Origin: Rhizobiales bacterium GAS188
GTDB lineage: Bacteria; Pseudomonadota; Alphaproteobacteria; Rhizobiales; Beijerinckiaceae
DNA length: 64,000 bases
Direction: 5' to 3'
NCBI GenBank assembly: GCA_900104855.1
Contig: FNSS01000001.1
Location: 6,138,001 to 6,202,000 of the forward strand
Part shown: in pieces, positions 1 to 8,189 of the stretch
Numbering within the stretch: the first letter of the stretch is position 1
Layout of the letters: every line of letters starts with the position of its first letter
Notes under the pieces: generated by a model
The model's input: the letters and a program-made list of their open reading frames with translations, nothing else
Told to the model about the DNA's origin: nothing
The model's database searches: none
Made by a program: the position numbers and the translations under genes

Positions 1-1
1 C

Positions 2-301
2 GGCGGCGAAGGCTGGAAGACGGCTGCTGCCGCGGTGATGGCGGCCTATCGTGTGCCTGTCGACGTCGTCACCATCGGCCCCGCGGGTTGCGACGCGCTC
101 GATATTTACGCAGACTGGTACCGGCAAAGCGAAGTCGAGGAAGACGGCTGCGTCCTGGTTCGGCCGGACATGTATGTCGGCTGGCGCGCTCATGAAGCCA
201 TGTCGAACGCCTCTGATGTGCTGGTCGGCGTGTTCGGGAGACTGCTCGGCCGCATCGAGGATGCGGCGGACCGCAGCGTAAGATCGGTCGCAGCCGCATA
301 A
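2..301 (+). CDS. FAD-dependent aromatic monooxygenase, C-terminal part (partial)
   Basis: This is the 3' end of a gene that begins before the window; the frame is open from base 2 to a TAA at 299-301. The last ~99 residues look like the C-terminal thioredoxin-like domain of the PheA/TfdB class of flavin monooxygenases: a GEGW start, then DxYADWY and the conserved closing motif LVRPDMYVGWRA. Family members hydroxylate phenols and other aromatics with NAD(P)H and oxygen. The FAD-binding half lies outside the window, so the substrate cannot be judged. It sits 104 bp upstream of an ABC importer on the same strand, which suggests that the importer brings in an aromatic or similar substrate. Confidence 0.75.
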   Translation, partial: GGEGWKTAAAAVMAAYRVPVDVVTIGPAGCDALDIYADWYRQSEVEEDGCVLVRPDMYVGWRAHEAMSNASDVLVGVFGRLLGRIEDAADRSVRSVAAA

Positions 302-405
302 GTCGCAGACGCCGCCGACCGGCAAGGCCGTGCCGACGAACGGCCAGGAGCGGCCAGGAAGTAAAGCCGGGCAAAAAATAGTCCGGAGCATCGGGAGGGA
401 AAGAC

Positions 406-1719
406 ATGACGAGCATGAATTCAAGCTATGACCGTCGCCAGCTTCTCCGCGGCATGGTGGGGGGCGTCGCGGCGACCGGCGCGATGACGCTGTTCGCGCC
501 GGCCGTCCACGCCGCCAAGGCGATCAAGATCGGCTATGTCTCGCCCAAAACCGGCACTCTCGCCGCCTTTTCCGAGGCGGATGATTTCGTGCTGGGGGAA
601 TTCCGGAAATCCATCAAAGACGGCTTGAAGCTTGGATCGCAGACCTATCAGGTCGAGCTCGTGGCCAAGGACAGCCAGTCGAATCCCAATCGCGCGGCCG
701 AAGTCGCCAAGGAGTTGATCACGCGGGATAATGTCGCCCTCATCCTGGTCGGCGCCACGCCCGAAACCAATAATCCCGTGGCGACGCAATGCGAGCTCGA
801 GCAAATTCCGTGCATTTCGAGCGTGGCGCCCTGGCAGACGAATTTCATCGGGCGTCAGAGCAATCCCGGCGATCCCGCGAGCTGGAAGCCGTTCGACTAT
901 ACGTTCCACTATTTCTGGGGGCTCGAGGACGTGGTCGCCGTATTCACCGGCATGTGGAACCAGGTCGCCACCAATAAATCGGTCGGCGCCCTGTTCCCGA
1001 ATGACGGTGACGGCAACGCCTGGGGCGACAAGGTCGTCGGCTTCCCGCCCGTCTTGAGCGCCCAAGGGTTCAAGCTCACCGATCCCGGGCGCTTCCAGAA
1101 CCTGACCGACGATTTCAGCGCGCAGATCGCGGCGTTTCGCGAGGCTGATGCCGAGATCGTCACCGGGGTCGTGATCCCGCCGGACTTCACGACATTCTGG
1201 AACCAGGCGCGGCAGAAAGGCTACAAGCCCAAGGTCGTGTCGGTCGCCAAGGCGCTATTGTTCCCGACCACGGTGCAGGCACTCGGCAAGAGCGGGCATA
1301 ATATTTCGACGGAGGTCTGGTGGACGCCGAACCATCCTTACAAGTCGAGCCTGAGCGGCATCGGCGCGGCGGAGCTGGCGAAGGGTTACGAACAGGCATC
1401 GGGCAAGCAATGGACCCAACCGATCGGTTTCGTTCATTCCCTGTTCGAAGTGGCCGTCGACGCCATGCGGCGCGCCCAGGATCCGACTGACGGGGGCGCC
1501 TTGGCGAAGGCCATTGCCTCGACCAAGCTCGACACCATCGTGGGCCCGATCGCCTTCGGCTCGGGCAAGCTGCCACCCGTCGCTGCGAAGAACATCGCGA
1601 AGACGCCGCTGGTCGGCGGCCAATGGCGGCTGAACGGCGACACATACGACATGGTGATCACCGAGAACAGCCAGGCGCCTCAGATCCCGCTCAGCGGCCA
1701 CATGCAGGCCTTGGACTGA
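406..1719 (+). CDS. Branched-chain-amino-acid-type ABC transporter substrate-binding protein
   Basis: 437-residue periplasmic binding protein of the LivK/Leu-Ile-Val type (Peripla_BP_6). The N-terminus has a twin-arginine motif (YDRRQLLRG) and a hydrophobic stretch ending in AVHAA, so Tat export is likely. The mature part opens with AIKIGYVSPKTG, typical of the family, and includes LILVGATPET in the ligand cleft region. A GGGAGG Shine-Dalgarno lies just before the ATG at 406. It is the first gene of a five-gene importer cluster. In this family the ligands include branched-chain amino acids, amides, urea and aromatic acids; the neighbouring monooxygenase favours an aromatic ligand, but that is inference. 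Confidence 0.9.
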   Translation: MTSMNSSYDRRQLLRGMVGGVAATGAMTLFAPAVHAAKAIKIGYVSPKTGTLAAFSEADDFVLGEFRKSIKDGLKLGSQTYQVELVAKDSQSNPNRAAEVAKELITRDNVALILVGATPETNNPVATQCELEQIPCISSVAPWQTNFIGRQSNPGDPASWKPFDYTFHYFWGLEDVVAVFTGMWNQVATNKSVGALFPNDGDGNAWGDKVVGFPPVLSAQGFKLTDPGRFQNLTDDFSAQIAAFREADAEIVTGVVIPPDFTTFWNQARQKGYKPKVVSVAKALLFPTTVQALGKSGHNISTEVWWTPNHPYKSSLSGIGAAELAKGYEQASGKQWTQPIGFVHSLFEVAVDAMRRAQDPTDGGALAKAIASTKLDTIVGPIAFGSGKLPPVAAKNIAKTPLVGGQWRLNGDTYDMVITENSQAPQIPLSGHMQALD

Positions 1720-1744
1720 CCGTGAGCGATATCGGGGCCGGACG

Positions 1745-2458
1745 ATGCTCGAGCTGAGAGCCGTATCGAAGGCCTTTGGCGCGATCGTCGTTGCGGACGG
1801 CGTCGATCTCACGCTGTCGGGCGGCGAAACGCTGGGCATCATCGGTCCCAACGGGGCGGGAAAGTCGAGCCTGTTCAACCTGATCGCCGGGATGATGCGG
1901 CCCGATCGCGGTCACATCATCCTGGATGGTCGCGACGTCACCCATCTGCCGCCCGAGGACCGGTGCCGCGCCGGCATCGGCCGCTCCTTTCAGATCCCGC
2001 AGCCATTCGACAACCTCACCGTGTTCGAGAACCTCTCGGTCGCGGCATTGTTCGGCGCTCGCCTCGGCGAAGCCGACGCCGTCCGCATTTGCGGCGAAGC
2101 CTTGGCGCTGACCGGCCTCGAAGCCAAGGCTAACAGGCTCGCGGGCAGCCTGCCGCTGCTCGAGCGCAAGCGGCTCGAGCTGGCGCGCGCGCTTGCGACG
2201 CAGCCGCGCATTCTCCTGCTCGATGAGATCGCCGGCGGCCTGACCGAGGCCGAGTGCGAGCTGTTGATCGAGACGATCCGCAGCGTCCATAGCCAAGGCG
2301 TCGGCATCATATGGATCGAGCACGTGGTGCATGCGCTCATCTCCGTGGTCGGCAGGCTCATCGCGCTCGACTTCGGACGCATTATTGCTCAGGGCACGCC
2401 GACCGAGGTGATGGGTTCGAGCGAGGTTCAGGCGATCTATATGGGGCAGCCGGCATGA
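1745..2458 (+). CDS. ABC transporter ATP-binding protein, LivG type
   Basis: 237-residue ATPase of the high-affinity branched-chain amino-acid type importer. The Walker A motif GPNGAGKSS is at residues 34-42 and Walker B is ILLLDEIAGGL. The signature motif is degenerate (LPLLERKRLELARAL in place of LSGGQ), a variation I know from LivG-type subunits. It ends in an ATGA overlap with the next ATPase gene, so the two are translationally coupled. It would pair with the LivF-type subunit on the cytoplasmic face of the LivHM permease. Confidence 0.92.
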   Translation: MLELRAVSKAFGAIVVADGVDLTLSGGETLGIIGPNGAGKSSLFNLIAGMMRPDRGHIILDGRDVTHLPPEDRCRAGIGRSFQIPQPFDNLTVFENLSVAALFGARLGEADAVRICGEALALTGLEAKANRLAGSLPLLERKRLELARALATQPRILLLDEIAGGLTEAECELLIETIRSVHSQGVGIIWIEHVVHALISVVGRLIALDFGRIIAQGTPTEVMGSSEVQAIYMGQPA

Positions 2459-3159
2459 CCGCGCTGCTCAGCGCCATGGCGCTCGACGCATTTTACGGCG
2501 ACTTCCAGGCTCTGTTCGATATCGGCTTCGAGGTCGGGCGGGGCGAGATGGTGGCCGTGATCGGCGCCAATGGAGCCGGCAAGTCGACCTTGCTCAAATC
2601 CCTTGCCGGGCTGGTGCGAAACGGTCGAGATTGCGTTCGCTGGGACGGCCGTCCAATCGGCGATGACGCGGCCGCAGCGCTCGTGCGGCTCGGGCTCGCT
2701 CTCGTGCCGGAAGGACGCCAGCTCTTTCCTTCGCTGTCGGTCGAGGAAAATCTCCTTGTGGGCGCTTATCGCAGCCGGCGTCGATCGCCCTGGGATTTGG
2801 GCGCGGTCTACCGGATGTTTCCGGTCCTGCGGCAGCGGCGCAGGAGCAACGTGACGTTGCTGTCCGGCGGGCAACAGCAGATGGTCGCGATCGGGCGAGC
2901 CCTCATGTCGAACCCGTCGCTCCTCCTATGCGACGAGATCAGCCTCGGCCTCGCGCCGACCGTCATCGAGGATATCTATCGGATGTTGCCGCGCATTCGC
3001 GAAAACGGCACGGCGGTGGTCGTGGTGGAGCAGGATATTGCGCGCGCGCTGCGGAGCGTCGACCGCTTTTATTGCCTGCAGAAAGGCCGCGTGACGCTGT
3101 CGGGTCGACCCTCCGAGGTCGATCGCGACATGATCCGCGCAGCCTATTTTGGGACATAG
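2455..3159 (+). CDS. ABC transporter ATP-binding protein, LivF type
   Basis: 234-residue ATPase. I chose the ATG at 2455, which overlaps the stop of the preceding gene (ATGA), over a longer in-frame extension whose residues look like read-through of the livG gene. Walker A is GANGAGKST, the signature is LSGGQQQM and Walker B is LLLCDEISLGL, all intact. It is the second nucleotide-binding subunit of the importer and lies 6 bp before the first permease gene. Confidence 0.92.
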   Translation: MTALLSAMALDAFYGDFQALFDIGFEVGRGEMVAVIGANGAGKSTLLKSLAGLVRNGRDCVRWDGRPIGDDAAAALVRLGLALVPEGRQLFPSLSVEENLLVGAYRSRRRSPWDLGAVYRMFPVLRQRRRSNVTLLSGGQQQMVAIGRALMSNPSLLLCDEISLGLAPTVIEDIYRMLPRIRENGTAVVVVEQDIARALRSVDRFYCLQKGRVTLSGRPSEVDRDMIRAAYFGT

Positions 3160-3165
3160 CCGCGC

Positions 3166-4047
3166 ATGAACTGGCTCGATATCTTGTCGGAGGGCATTTT
3201 GCTCGGCGGCATGTATGCGCTGTTCGCCTTGGGCCTATCGCTGGTCTTCGGCATCATGCGCCTCGTCAACCTGGCCCATGGCGACCTCATCGTGCTTGCC
3301 GCCTTCCTGGTGCTCGCGACGATTATGGCGACCGGCGTCCCGCTCGCGGTCGCAACCGTGCTCACGATCCTGGCGATGTTCGTCCTCGGCTATGTCCTGC
3401 AACGGGCGGTGCTGGAGCGCGTGCTCGGCGATGACATCATGCCGCCCTTGCTGGTGACCTTCGGCCTGTCGATCGTGTTGCAGAACGGCCTGCTTTTCAT
3501 CTTCGGAGCCGATAGCCGGCGCCTGCAGGCCGGCGCCTTCGAGGCATCGTCCCTTGCGCTCGGGCAAGGACTGAGCGTCGGCCTTGCGCCGCTGACGGGC
3601 TTGATCGCGGCGATCATCGTCATCGCGCTTTTGCAAATGCTGTTCTACCGAACCTCGCTCGGTCGAGCCTTCCGCGCCACTGCGGACAACCCGCAGATAG
3701 CCGAGCTCATGGGCATCAATCCGCGCAATATCTACGCTGTTGCAGTTGGGATCTCGCTTGCGGTGTCGGCCATTGCCGCGGTGTCGCTCGGCATTCGCGC
3801 CAATTTCGATCCCTCGGTCGGGCCGGCGAGGCTGCTCTACGCCTTCGAGGCCGTGATCATCGGCGGCCTCGGCAGTCTTTGGGGCACCTTGGCCGGAGGC
3901 ATCGTTCTCGGCTTGGCGCAAACCATCGGCGCCCGCCTCAATCCGGAATGGCAGATACTCGCAGGCCATGTGGCGTTCCTGGCGGTGCTGACCATCCGTC
4001 CCCACGGTCTCTTTCCTCGAGGCGGCCATGATGTTGGACGGCGCTAG
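3166..4047 (+). CDS. ABC transporter permease, LivH type
   Basis: 293-residue integral membrane protein with about eight hydrophobic segments. It has the family's early motif LSLVFGIMRLVNLAHGD and a late glycine-rich motif (EAVIIGGLGSLWGTLAGG). It forms half of the inner-membrane channel of the importer. It ends in a 20-bp overlap with the start of the LivM-type gene. Confidence 0.92.
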   Translation: MNWLDILSEGILLGGMYALFALGLSLVFGIMRLVNLAHGDLIVLAAFLVLATIMATGVPLAVATVLTILAMFVLGYVLQRAVLERVLGDDIMPPLLVTFGLSIVLQNGLLFIFGADSRRLQAGAFEASSLALGQGLSVGLAPLTGLIAAIIVIALLQMLFYRTSLGRAFRATADNPQIAELMGINPRNIYAVAVGISLAVSAIAAVSLGIRANFDPSVGPARLLYAFEAVIIGGLGSLWGTLAGGIVLGLAQTIGARLNPEWQILAGHVAFLAVLTIRPHGLFPRGGHDVGRR

Positions 4048-5125
4048 CCAGCGCGGCATCGAGGTGCCGTCGGCCGCAGGCGCTGCACCGATCTGGCGCA
4101 TGCACCGGCAGACGCGGCTTTCGCGCATCGCGCGCCTCGTCGGGATCGCCGCCATTGCGGGTTTGCTGTTGCTTCCGGCGATCGCCTCGAGGAGCCTCAT
4201 TCAAGATCTCATCTTCGTCTTCACGATGCTGGCGCTGGCGCAGCTCTGGAATGTGCTCGCCGGATGGGGCGGGCTGGTCTCGGTGGGACAACAAGCCTTT
4301 GTCGGGCTTGGCGCCTATTGCCTGTTTGCGGGCATCCCGCTTGCGGGCTTGGATCCTGTCCTGTGCGTTCCGCTGGCGGGGGGCGTCTCGGCCGTAATCG
4401 CTGCGATGCTTGGCCCGCTGCTGTTTCGCCTCGAGGGCCCGTATTTCGCCATCGGAAGTTGGGTCGCCGCGGAATCGCTGCGTCTCGTCTGCGCGCAGCT
4501 CAAATCATTGGGGGGCGGTACCGGAATGTCGATCTCCAGTTCCGGCCTGTCCGATATGATCGGGGTCAAATGGGCGCAGGCTCTCTTCGGCATCCGGGCA
4601 GCGGTGGCGCGAGATATTGTGATCTACTGGCTTGCGCTCCTGATCGTGGTCGCCGTGACCCTCGCCATCTACGCCTTCATGAGATCCCGTATGGGTCTTG
4701 CTTTGGCCGCCGCGCGCGACAATGCCGTCGCAGCTCGAAGCGTCGGCGTGCGGACGGAGCGTATCCGCTATGTGCTTTGGGTCATCGTGGCCTTCGCCAC
4801 GGGCATGGTCGGAGCGGTGGTCTATCTGCAAAAGGCAAGGATCTCGCCCGACGCAGCCTTCAGCGTTACGGATTGGACCGCCTATGTGCTGTTCATCGTC
4901 GTCATCGGTGGCGTGCGGACGATCGAAGGCCCGATGGTCGGTGTCGTGATCTTGTGGGCGCTCGTCTCCTATCTTTCGCAATATGGCAGTCTTTACCTCG
5001 TTGTTCTCGGCGCTCTGGCGATCCTCATCATGCTGTTCATGCCCAAAGGCGTCTGGGGTGAGGCCGCGCGAAGATGGGGGCTGCAACTTTTTCCGACGCA
5101 AAGGGTCCTCAGACGCACCGAATGA
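4028..5125 (+). CDS. ABC transporter permease, LivM type
   Basis: 365-residue permease, the second channel subunit. It has an N-terminal extension of about 35 residues before the first membrane segment. Family motifs visible are WNVLAGWGGLVSVGQQAFVGLGAY and, near the end, IGGVRTIEGPMVG. The start at 4028 overlaps the LivH-type gene; a later start after the hydrophilic extension is possible. It closes the importer operon. Confidence 0.9.
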   Translation: MMLDGASQRGIEVPSAAGAAPIWRMHRQTRLSRIARLVGIAAIAGLLLLPAIASRSLIQDLIFVFTMLALAQLWNVLAGWGGLVSVGQQAFVGLGAYCLFAGIPLAGLDPVLCVPLAGGVSAVIAAMLGPLLFRLEGPYFAIGSWVAAESLRLVCAQLKSLGGGTGMSISSSGLSDMIGVKWAQALFGIRAAVARDIVIYWLALLIVVAVTLAIYAFMRSRMGLALAAARDNAVAARSVGVRTERIRYVLWVIVAFATGMVGAVVYLQKARISPDAAFSVTDWTAYVLFIVVIGGVRTIEGPMVGVVILWALVSYLSQYGSLYLVVLGALAILIMLFMPKGVWGEAARRWGLQLFPTQRVLRRTE

Positions 5126-5182
5126 CCCGTGCATTCAGGGTGAAGGTCTCACCTGCGGGCGAGGGGCACCGAGTTCCGGCTC

Positions 5183-5407
5183 CTAATGGAGCGTCGATCT
5201 GTCATCGACCGGATCGGCCCAGGTCGAACGCCTGGCCTTTCCGACGAGGCTGCTTCCGTTCCAGATTTCGACCTCGTCGACATAGCGGCGCGATTGCAGG
5301 AGGCTTTTGCCGAAGCTCAGCGCCGCCTGGTCGTCGGCACGCTCCTGATCTTCCGCGAGCGTGATCCGCCCCGTGCTGTCGGTGAAGATGAGCTGATACA
5401 TCGGCAT
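5183..5407 (-). CDS. Short hypothetical protein
   Basis: 74-residue protein starting MPMYQLIFTDSTGRIT, with a helical middle (DDQAALSFGKSLLQ) and a closing strand-like segment (VDEVEIWNGSSLVGK). A possible ribosome binding site (GAGAGGT) lies 7 nt before the ATG. The sequence is coherent and soluble-looking. I do not recognise a named domain, although short proteins of this look are frequent in Hyphomicrobiales. It lies convergent to the LivM-type gene and downstream of the pilin gene. Confidence 0.6.
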   Translation of the reverse strand: MPMYQLIFTDSTGRITLAEDQERADDQAALSFGKSLLQSRRYVDEVEIWNGSSLVGKARRSTWADPVDDRSTLH

Positions 5408-5465
5408 GACGTGACCTCTCGGCTTCAGTTACGCCCTCCTAGAAGGGAATTTCGCCGAGACGACG

Positions 5466-5511
5466 GCCAAAGCTGGGCAGGCCTTGCTGGCCAGACCTGC
5501 CCAGCTTTGGC
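5466..5511 (-). terminator. Perfect 16-bp inverted repeat downstream of the pilin gene
   Basis: The arms at 5466-5481 and 5496-5511 are exact reverse complements (GCCAAAGCTGGGCAGG), with a 14-nt loop. It lies 23 bp past the stop of the Flp pilin gene, in the position of a transcription terminator. There is no T-run after the stem on the minus strand, so it may instead protect the 3' end of the short pilin mRNA. Confidence 0.6.
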
Positions 5512-5534
5512 GGCAACGCGATCGGGATCAGGAT

Positions 5535-5702
5535 TCAATTCGCGCCAAAGCCGGCATTGACGCTCGTGAAGATGGCGGTCAGCGAGGTGCCGATCGATGC
5601 GACGGCGGCTACGATAACCACGAAGATGCTGGCCGCGATGAATGCATATTCGATCGCGGTCGCGCCGCGCTCATCTTGCAGAAGTCGCATGAACATCGAC
5701 AT
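5535..5702 (-). CDS. Flp/Fap-type pilin precursor
   Basis: A 55-residue protein. The N-terminus is MSMFMRLLQDERG, then ATAIEYAFIAA and a single hydrophobic helix, ending in NAGFGAN. The G-ATAIEY junction with glutamate at +5 is the class III (Flp) prepilin cleavage site recognised by TadV-type peptidases; the mature pilin forms adhesive Tad pili. The start may be the ATG at 5702 or the in-frame one at 5696; a purine-rich stretch (GGGACGGGCGAG) precedes both. No tad assembly genes are in the window, so this is an isolated pilin copy. Confidence 0.85.
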   Translation of the reverse strand: MSMFMRLLQDERGATAIEYAFIAASIFVVIVAAVASIGTSLTAIFTSVNAGFGAN

Positions 5703-5862
5703 GGCTCGCCCGTCCCTGGGACAGTTTTGTTGGTCGCGCTCGCGACAGCATTAGTGGCCGATGTCTTCAAGGCCTGTTAACAGCGAAGAAAAATTTGCTT
5801 CCAAGTGATGGCTTTGCAAAGGATCGCTTCGCGAGCCGGGCGATCGCCGACACTTGAGGCCG

Positions 5863-5900
5863 GCAGGTCGCCTTCACGAGAGCAGGTCGCCTTCACGAGA
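5863..5900. repeat. 19-bp perfect tandem duplication
   Basis: The unit GCAGGTCGCCTTCACGAGA occurs twice head to tail (5863-5881 and 5882-5900). It lies in the 387-bp gap between the pilin gene and the hydantoinase operon. No function can be read from it. Confidence 0.85.
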
Positions 5901-5956
5901 ATTGCCGCTCGCTCCTCGGGCGATTGTGCATGGCTTCACGCCATGCTATCAAAATA

Positions 5957-5973
5957 ATGGAATTGCATTCCAT
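5957..5973. promoter_or_regulatory. IclR-type operator candidate upstream of the hydantoinase operon
   Basis: ATGGAATTGCATTCCAT is a perfect inverted repeat (7-bp arms, 3-bp centre) 116 bp upstream of the first gene of the operon. TGGAA..TTCCA palindromes are a common recognition pattern in the IclR family, and the operon ends with an IclR-family gene. Autoregulation of the whole operon is the likely reading; this is inference from pattern and position. Confidence 0.6.
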
Positions 5974-6012
5974 CTGACGGAACGACATGCATGACCGTAA
6001 GCCCGAGCTCCG

Positions 6013-6054
6013 CGGGATAGTCTCGGCGGGATAGTCTTGGCCGGATAGTCTTGG
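6013..6054. repeat. Three tandem 14-bp repeats before the hydantoinase start
   Basis: Three consecutive 14-bp units (CGGGATAGTCTCGG, CGGGATAGTCTTGG, CCGGATAGTCTTGG) end about 35 bp before the ATG at 6090. The 14-bp period is not helical. They could be a recent slippage expansion or serial binding sites in the leader. Confidence 0.8.
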
Positions 6055-6089
6055 ATCGTGCCGGGTCGAGCGAGAAAACGGATGTGTCG

Positions 6090-8177
6090 ATGACAGAGTC
6101 GAAGCCTGGCCTGAACCGCCTTTCCGTCGATATCGGTGGCACCTTCACCGATATCGTGATCGAGGCTGGCGCGAGGCGCTTCACGCTCAAGGTTCTCACG
6201 ACGACGCGCGCCCCAGAGGAGGCGGTGCTCGCCGGCTCGCTGGAGCTGCTCGAGGCGGCCAAGCTGCGGCCGGGCGATCTCGACATGTTCGTGCATGGCA
6301 CGACGCTCGCGACCAACGCCATCATCGAGCGCAAGGGCGCACGCACCGCCCTGATCGCGACCGAAGGCTTCCGCGACATTCTCGATATCGCCGATGAGAG
6401 CCGCTACAACCAGTTCGACATCTTCATCGAGCGCCTGAAGCCATTGGCCGAGCGGCATCTGCGCTTCACGGTCCCCGAGCGCGTCGACGCGGCGGGCCGC
6501 ATCGTCCTGCCGCTCGACGAGGCGGCGGTCCGCGCCGTAGCCCGGCGCCTGCGGGCCGAGAAGGTCGAGAGCGTCGCCGTGGCGCTGATGCATTCCTACG
6601 CCCAGCCGGCCCATGAGCTGCGCATCCGCGACATCCTCGCCGAGGAAGTGCCGGAGCTCTATGTGAGCCTCTCCTGCGAGGTCTCGCCGGAGATCCGGGA
6701 ATATGAGCGGACCTCGACCGTCCTCGCCAATGCCTATGTGCAGAAGCTGATCTCGAGCTATCTGTCGCGGCTCGGCGAGGAGCTGGAGCGGCGCGGCTTT
6801 CGCTGCCCGCTCTACCTGATGACCTCGGGCGGCGGCCTCACGACCTTGCGCACGGCGGGCCGCTTTCCGATTCGCCTCGTTGAGAGCGGTCCAGCCGGCG
6901 GGGCCATTCTCGCGAGCCATCTCGCCAGCGAGAACGGCGTCGCCAAGGCCTTGTCCTTCGACATGGGGGGCACCACCGCCAAGATCTGCCTCATCGAGAA
7001 TTCGACGCCGCAGACCTCGCGCTCCTTCGAGGTCGACCGGCGCGACCGCTTCATGAAGGGCAGCGGCTTTCCCTTGCGCATCCCGGTCATCGAGATGGTC
7101 GAGATCGGAGCGGGCGGCGGCTCGATCGCCCATGTCGATGCCATGCGCCGCATCGCGGTCGGCCCCGAAAGCGCGGGCGCGGAGCCCGGCCCCGCCTGTT
7201 ACGGACGAGGCGGGGAGAGCCCGACCGTGACCGATGCCGATGTCTTGCTCGGCCGTATCGATCCGGACGGCTTCGCGGGCGGGCGCATCCGGCTCGACGC
7301 CGGCAAGGCGGCTTCCGCCATAAGCGAACGCATCGGGGCGAGCTTCGCCATGACCGATGCGCTTGCAGCCTTCGGCATCTCCGAGATCGTCGACGAGAAC
7401 ATGGCGAATGCGGCGCGCGTGCATGCGGTCGAGCGCGGCAAGGCGGTCGCCGATTATACGCTGATCGCCTTCGGCGGCGCGGCGCCCTTGCATGTGGCAC
7501 GCCTTGCCGAAAAGCTCGGGATTGCCCGCATCATCGTGCCTCCCAATGCCGGGGTCGGTTCGGCCATCGGCTTCCTGCGCGCGCCCATCGCCTTCGAGGT
7601 GGTGCGCAGCCGCTATATGCGCCTTGCCGATCTCGACCCCGTCATCGCCAATGAGCTGATCGCCGAGATGCGCGCCGAGGCCCATGAGGTCGTGGCGCCG
7701 GGCGCTGCCGGCGCCGAGCTGGTCGAAGTGCGCCATGCGTTCATGCGCTATGTCGGGCAGGGCCATGAGATCGTCGTGCCGCTGCCGGCCGGCGAATTGA
7801 GCCCGGCCGACGGCGCGAGGTTGCGCGCCGATTTCGAGCGCGAATATACGCAGCTCTTCGCCCGCACCATCCCCAATGCCGAGATCGAGATCCTCACCTG
7901 GACGCTGAGCCTCGGCACCAGGGCCGTGCCTGCGCCTTCGGTCCCGCCCGTCATCGGCAGCCGCTTCGCGGAGCCCGTCTCGCGGCGCAAGGTGTATGAT
8001 CCGCAGACCGGCAGCGACCTGGAGGTGCCGGTCTATCGGCGCTCGGTGCTGGGGCAGGGCGCCCGCCTCACCGGGCCCGCCATCATCGCCGAGGACGAGA
8101 CCACCACCTTCGTCACCGCGAGTTTCGATGCCAGCATCAACGCCCAAGGCTGCATCGTGCTCGACCGCAAAAGCTGA
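6090..8177 (+). CDS. Hydantoinase/oxoprolinase family protein, subunit A
   Basis: 695-residue ATP-dependent amidohydrolase subunit of the HyuA (N-methylhydantoinase A / acetone carboxylase beta) family. The N-terminus LSVDIGGTFTDIV is the acetate/sugar-kinase-like phosphate-binding motif. Further family motifs are VHGTTLATNAIIERKGA, the central SFDMGGTTAKICLI and the glycine-rich AGGGSIA stretch. I prefer the ATG at 6090 to an in-frame TTG at 6051. With the adjacent B subunit it should open a cyclic amide or carboxylate ring at the cost of ATP. The exact substrate (hydantoin, oxoproline or other) is not readable. Confidence 0.9.
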   Translation: MTESKPGLNRLSVDIGGTFTDIVIEAGARRFTLKVLTTTRAPEEAVLAGSLELLEAAKLRPGDLDMFVHGTTLATNAIIERKGARTALIATEGFRDILDIADESRYNQFDIFIERLKPLAERHLRFTVPERVDAAGRIVLPLDEAAVRAVARRLRAEKVESVAVALMHSYAQPAHELRIRDILAEEVPELYVSLSCEVSPEIREYERTSTVLANAYVQKLISSYLSRLGEELERRGFRCPLYLMTSGGGLTTLRTAGRFPIRLVESGPAGGAILASHLASENGVAKALSFDMGGTTAKICLIENSTPQTSRSFEVDRRDRFMKGSGFPLRIPVIEMVEIGAGGGSIAHVDAMRRIAVGPESAGAEPGPACYGRGGESPTVTDADVLLGRIDPDGFAGGRIRLDAGKAASAISERIGASFAMTDALAAFGISEIVDENMANAARVHAVERGKAVADYTLIAFGGAAPLHVARLAEKLGIARIIVPPNAGVGSAIGFLRAPIAFEVVRSRYMRLADLDPVIANELIAEMRAEAHEVVAPGAAGAELVEVRHAFMRYVGQGHEIVVPLPAGELSPADGARLRADFEREYTQLFARTIPNAEIEILTWTLSLGTRAVPAPSVPPVIGSRFAEPVSRRKVYDPQTGSDLEVPVYRRSVLGQGARLTGPAIIAEDETTTFVTASFDASINAQGCIVLDRKS

Positions 8178-8189
8178 GGGAGACGCGAG

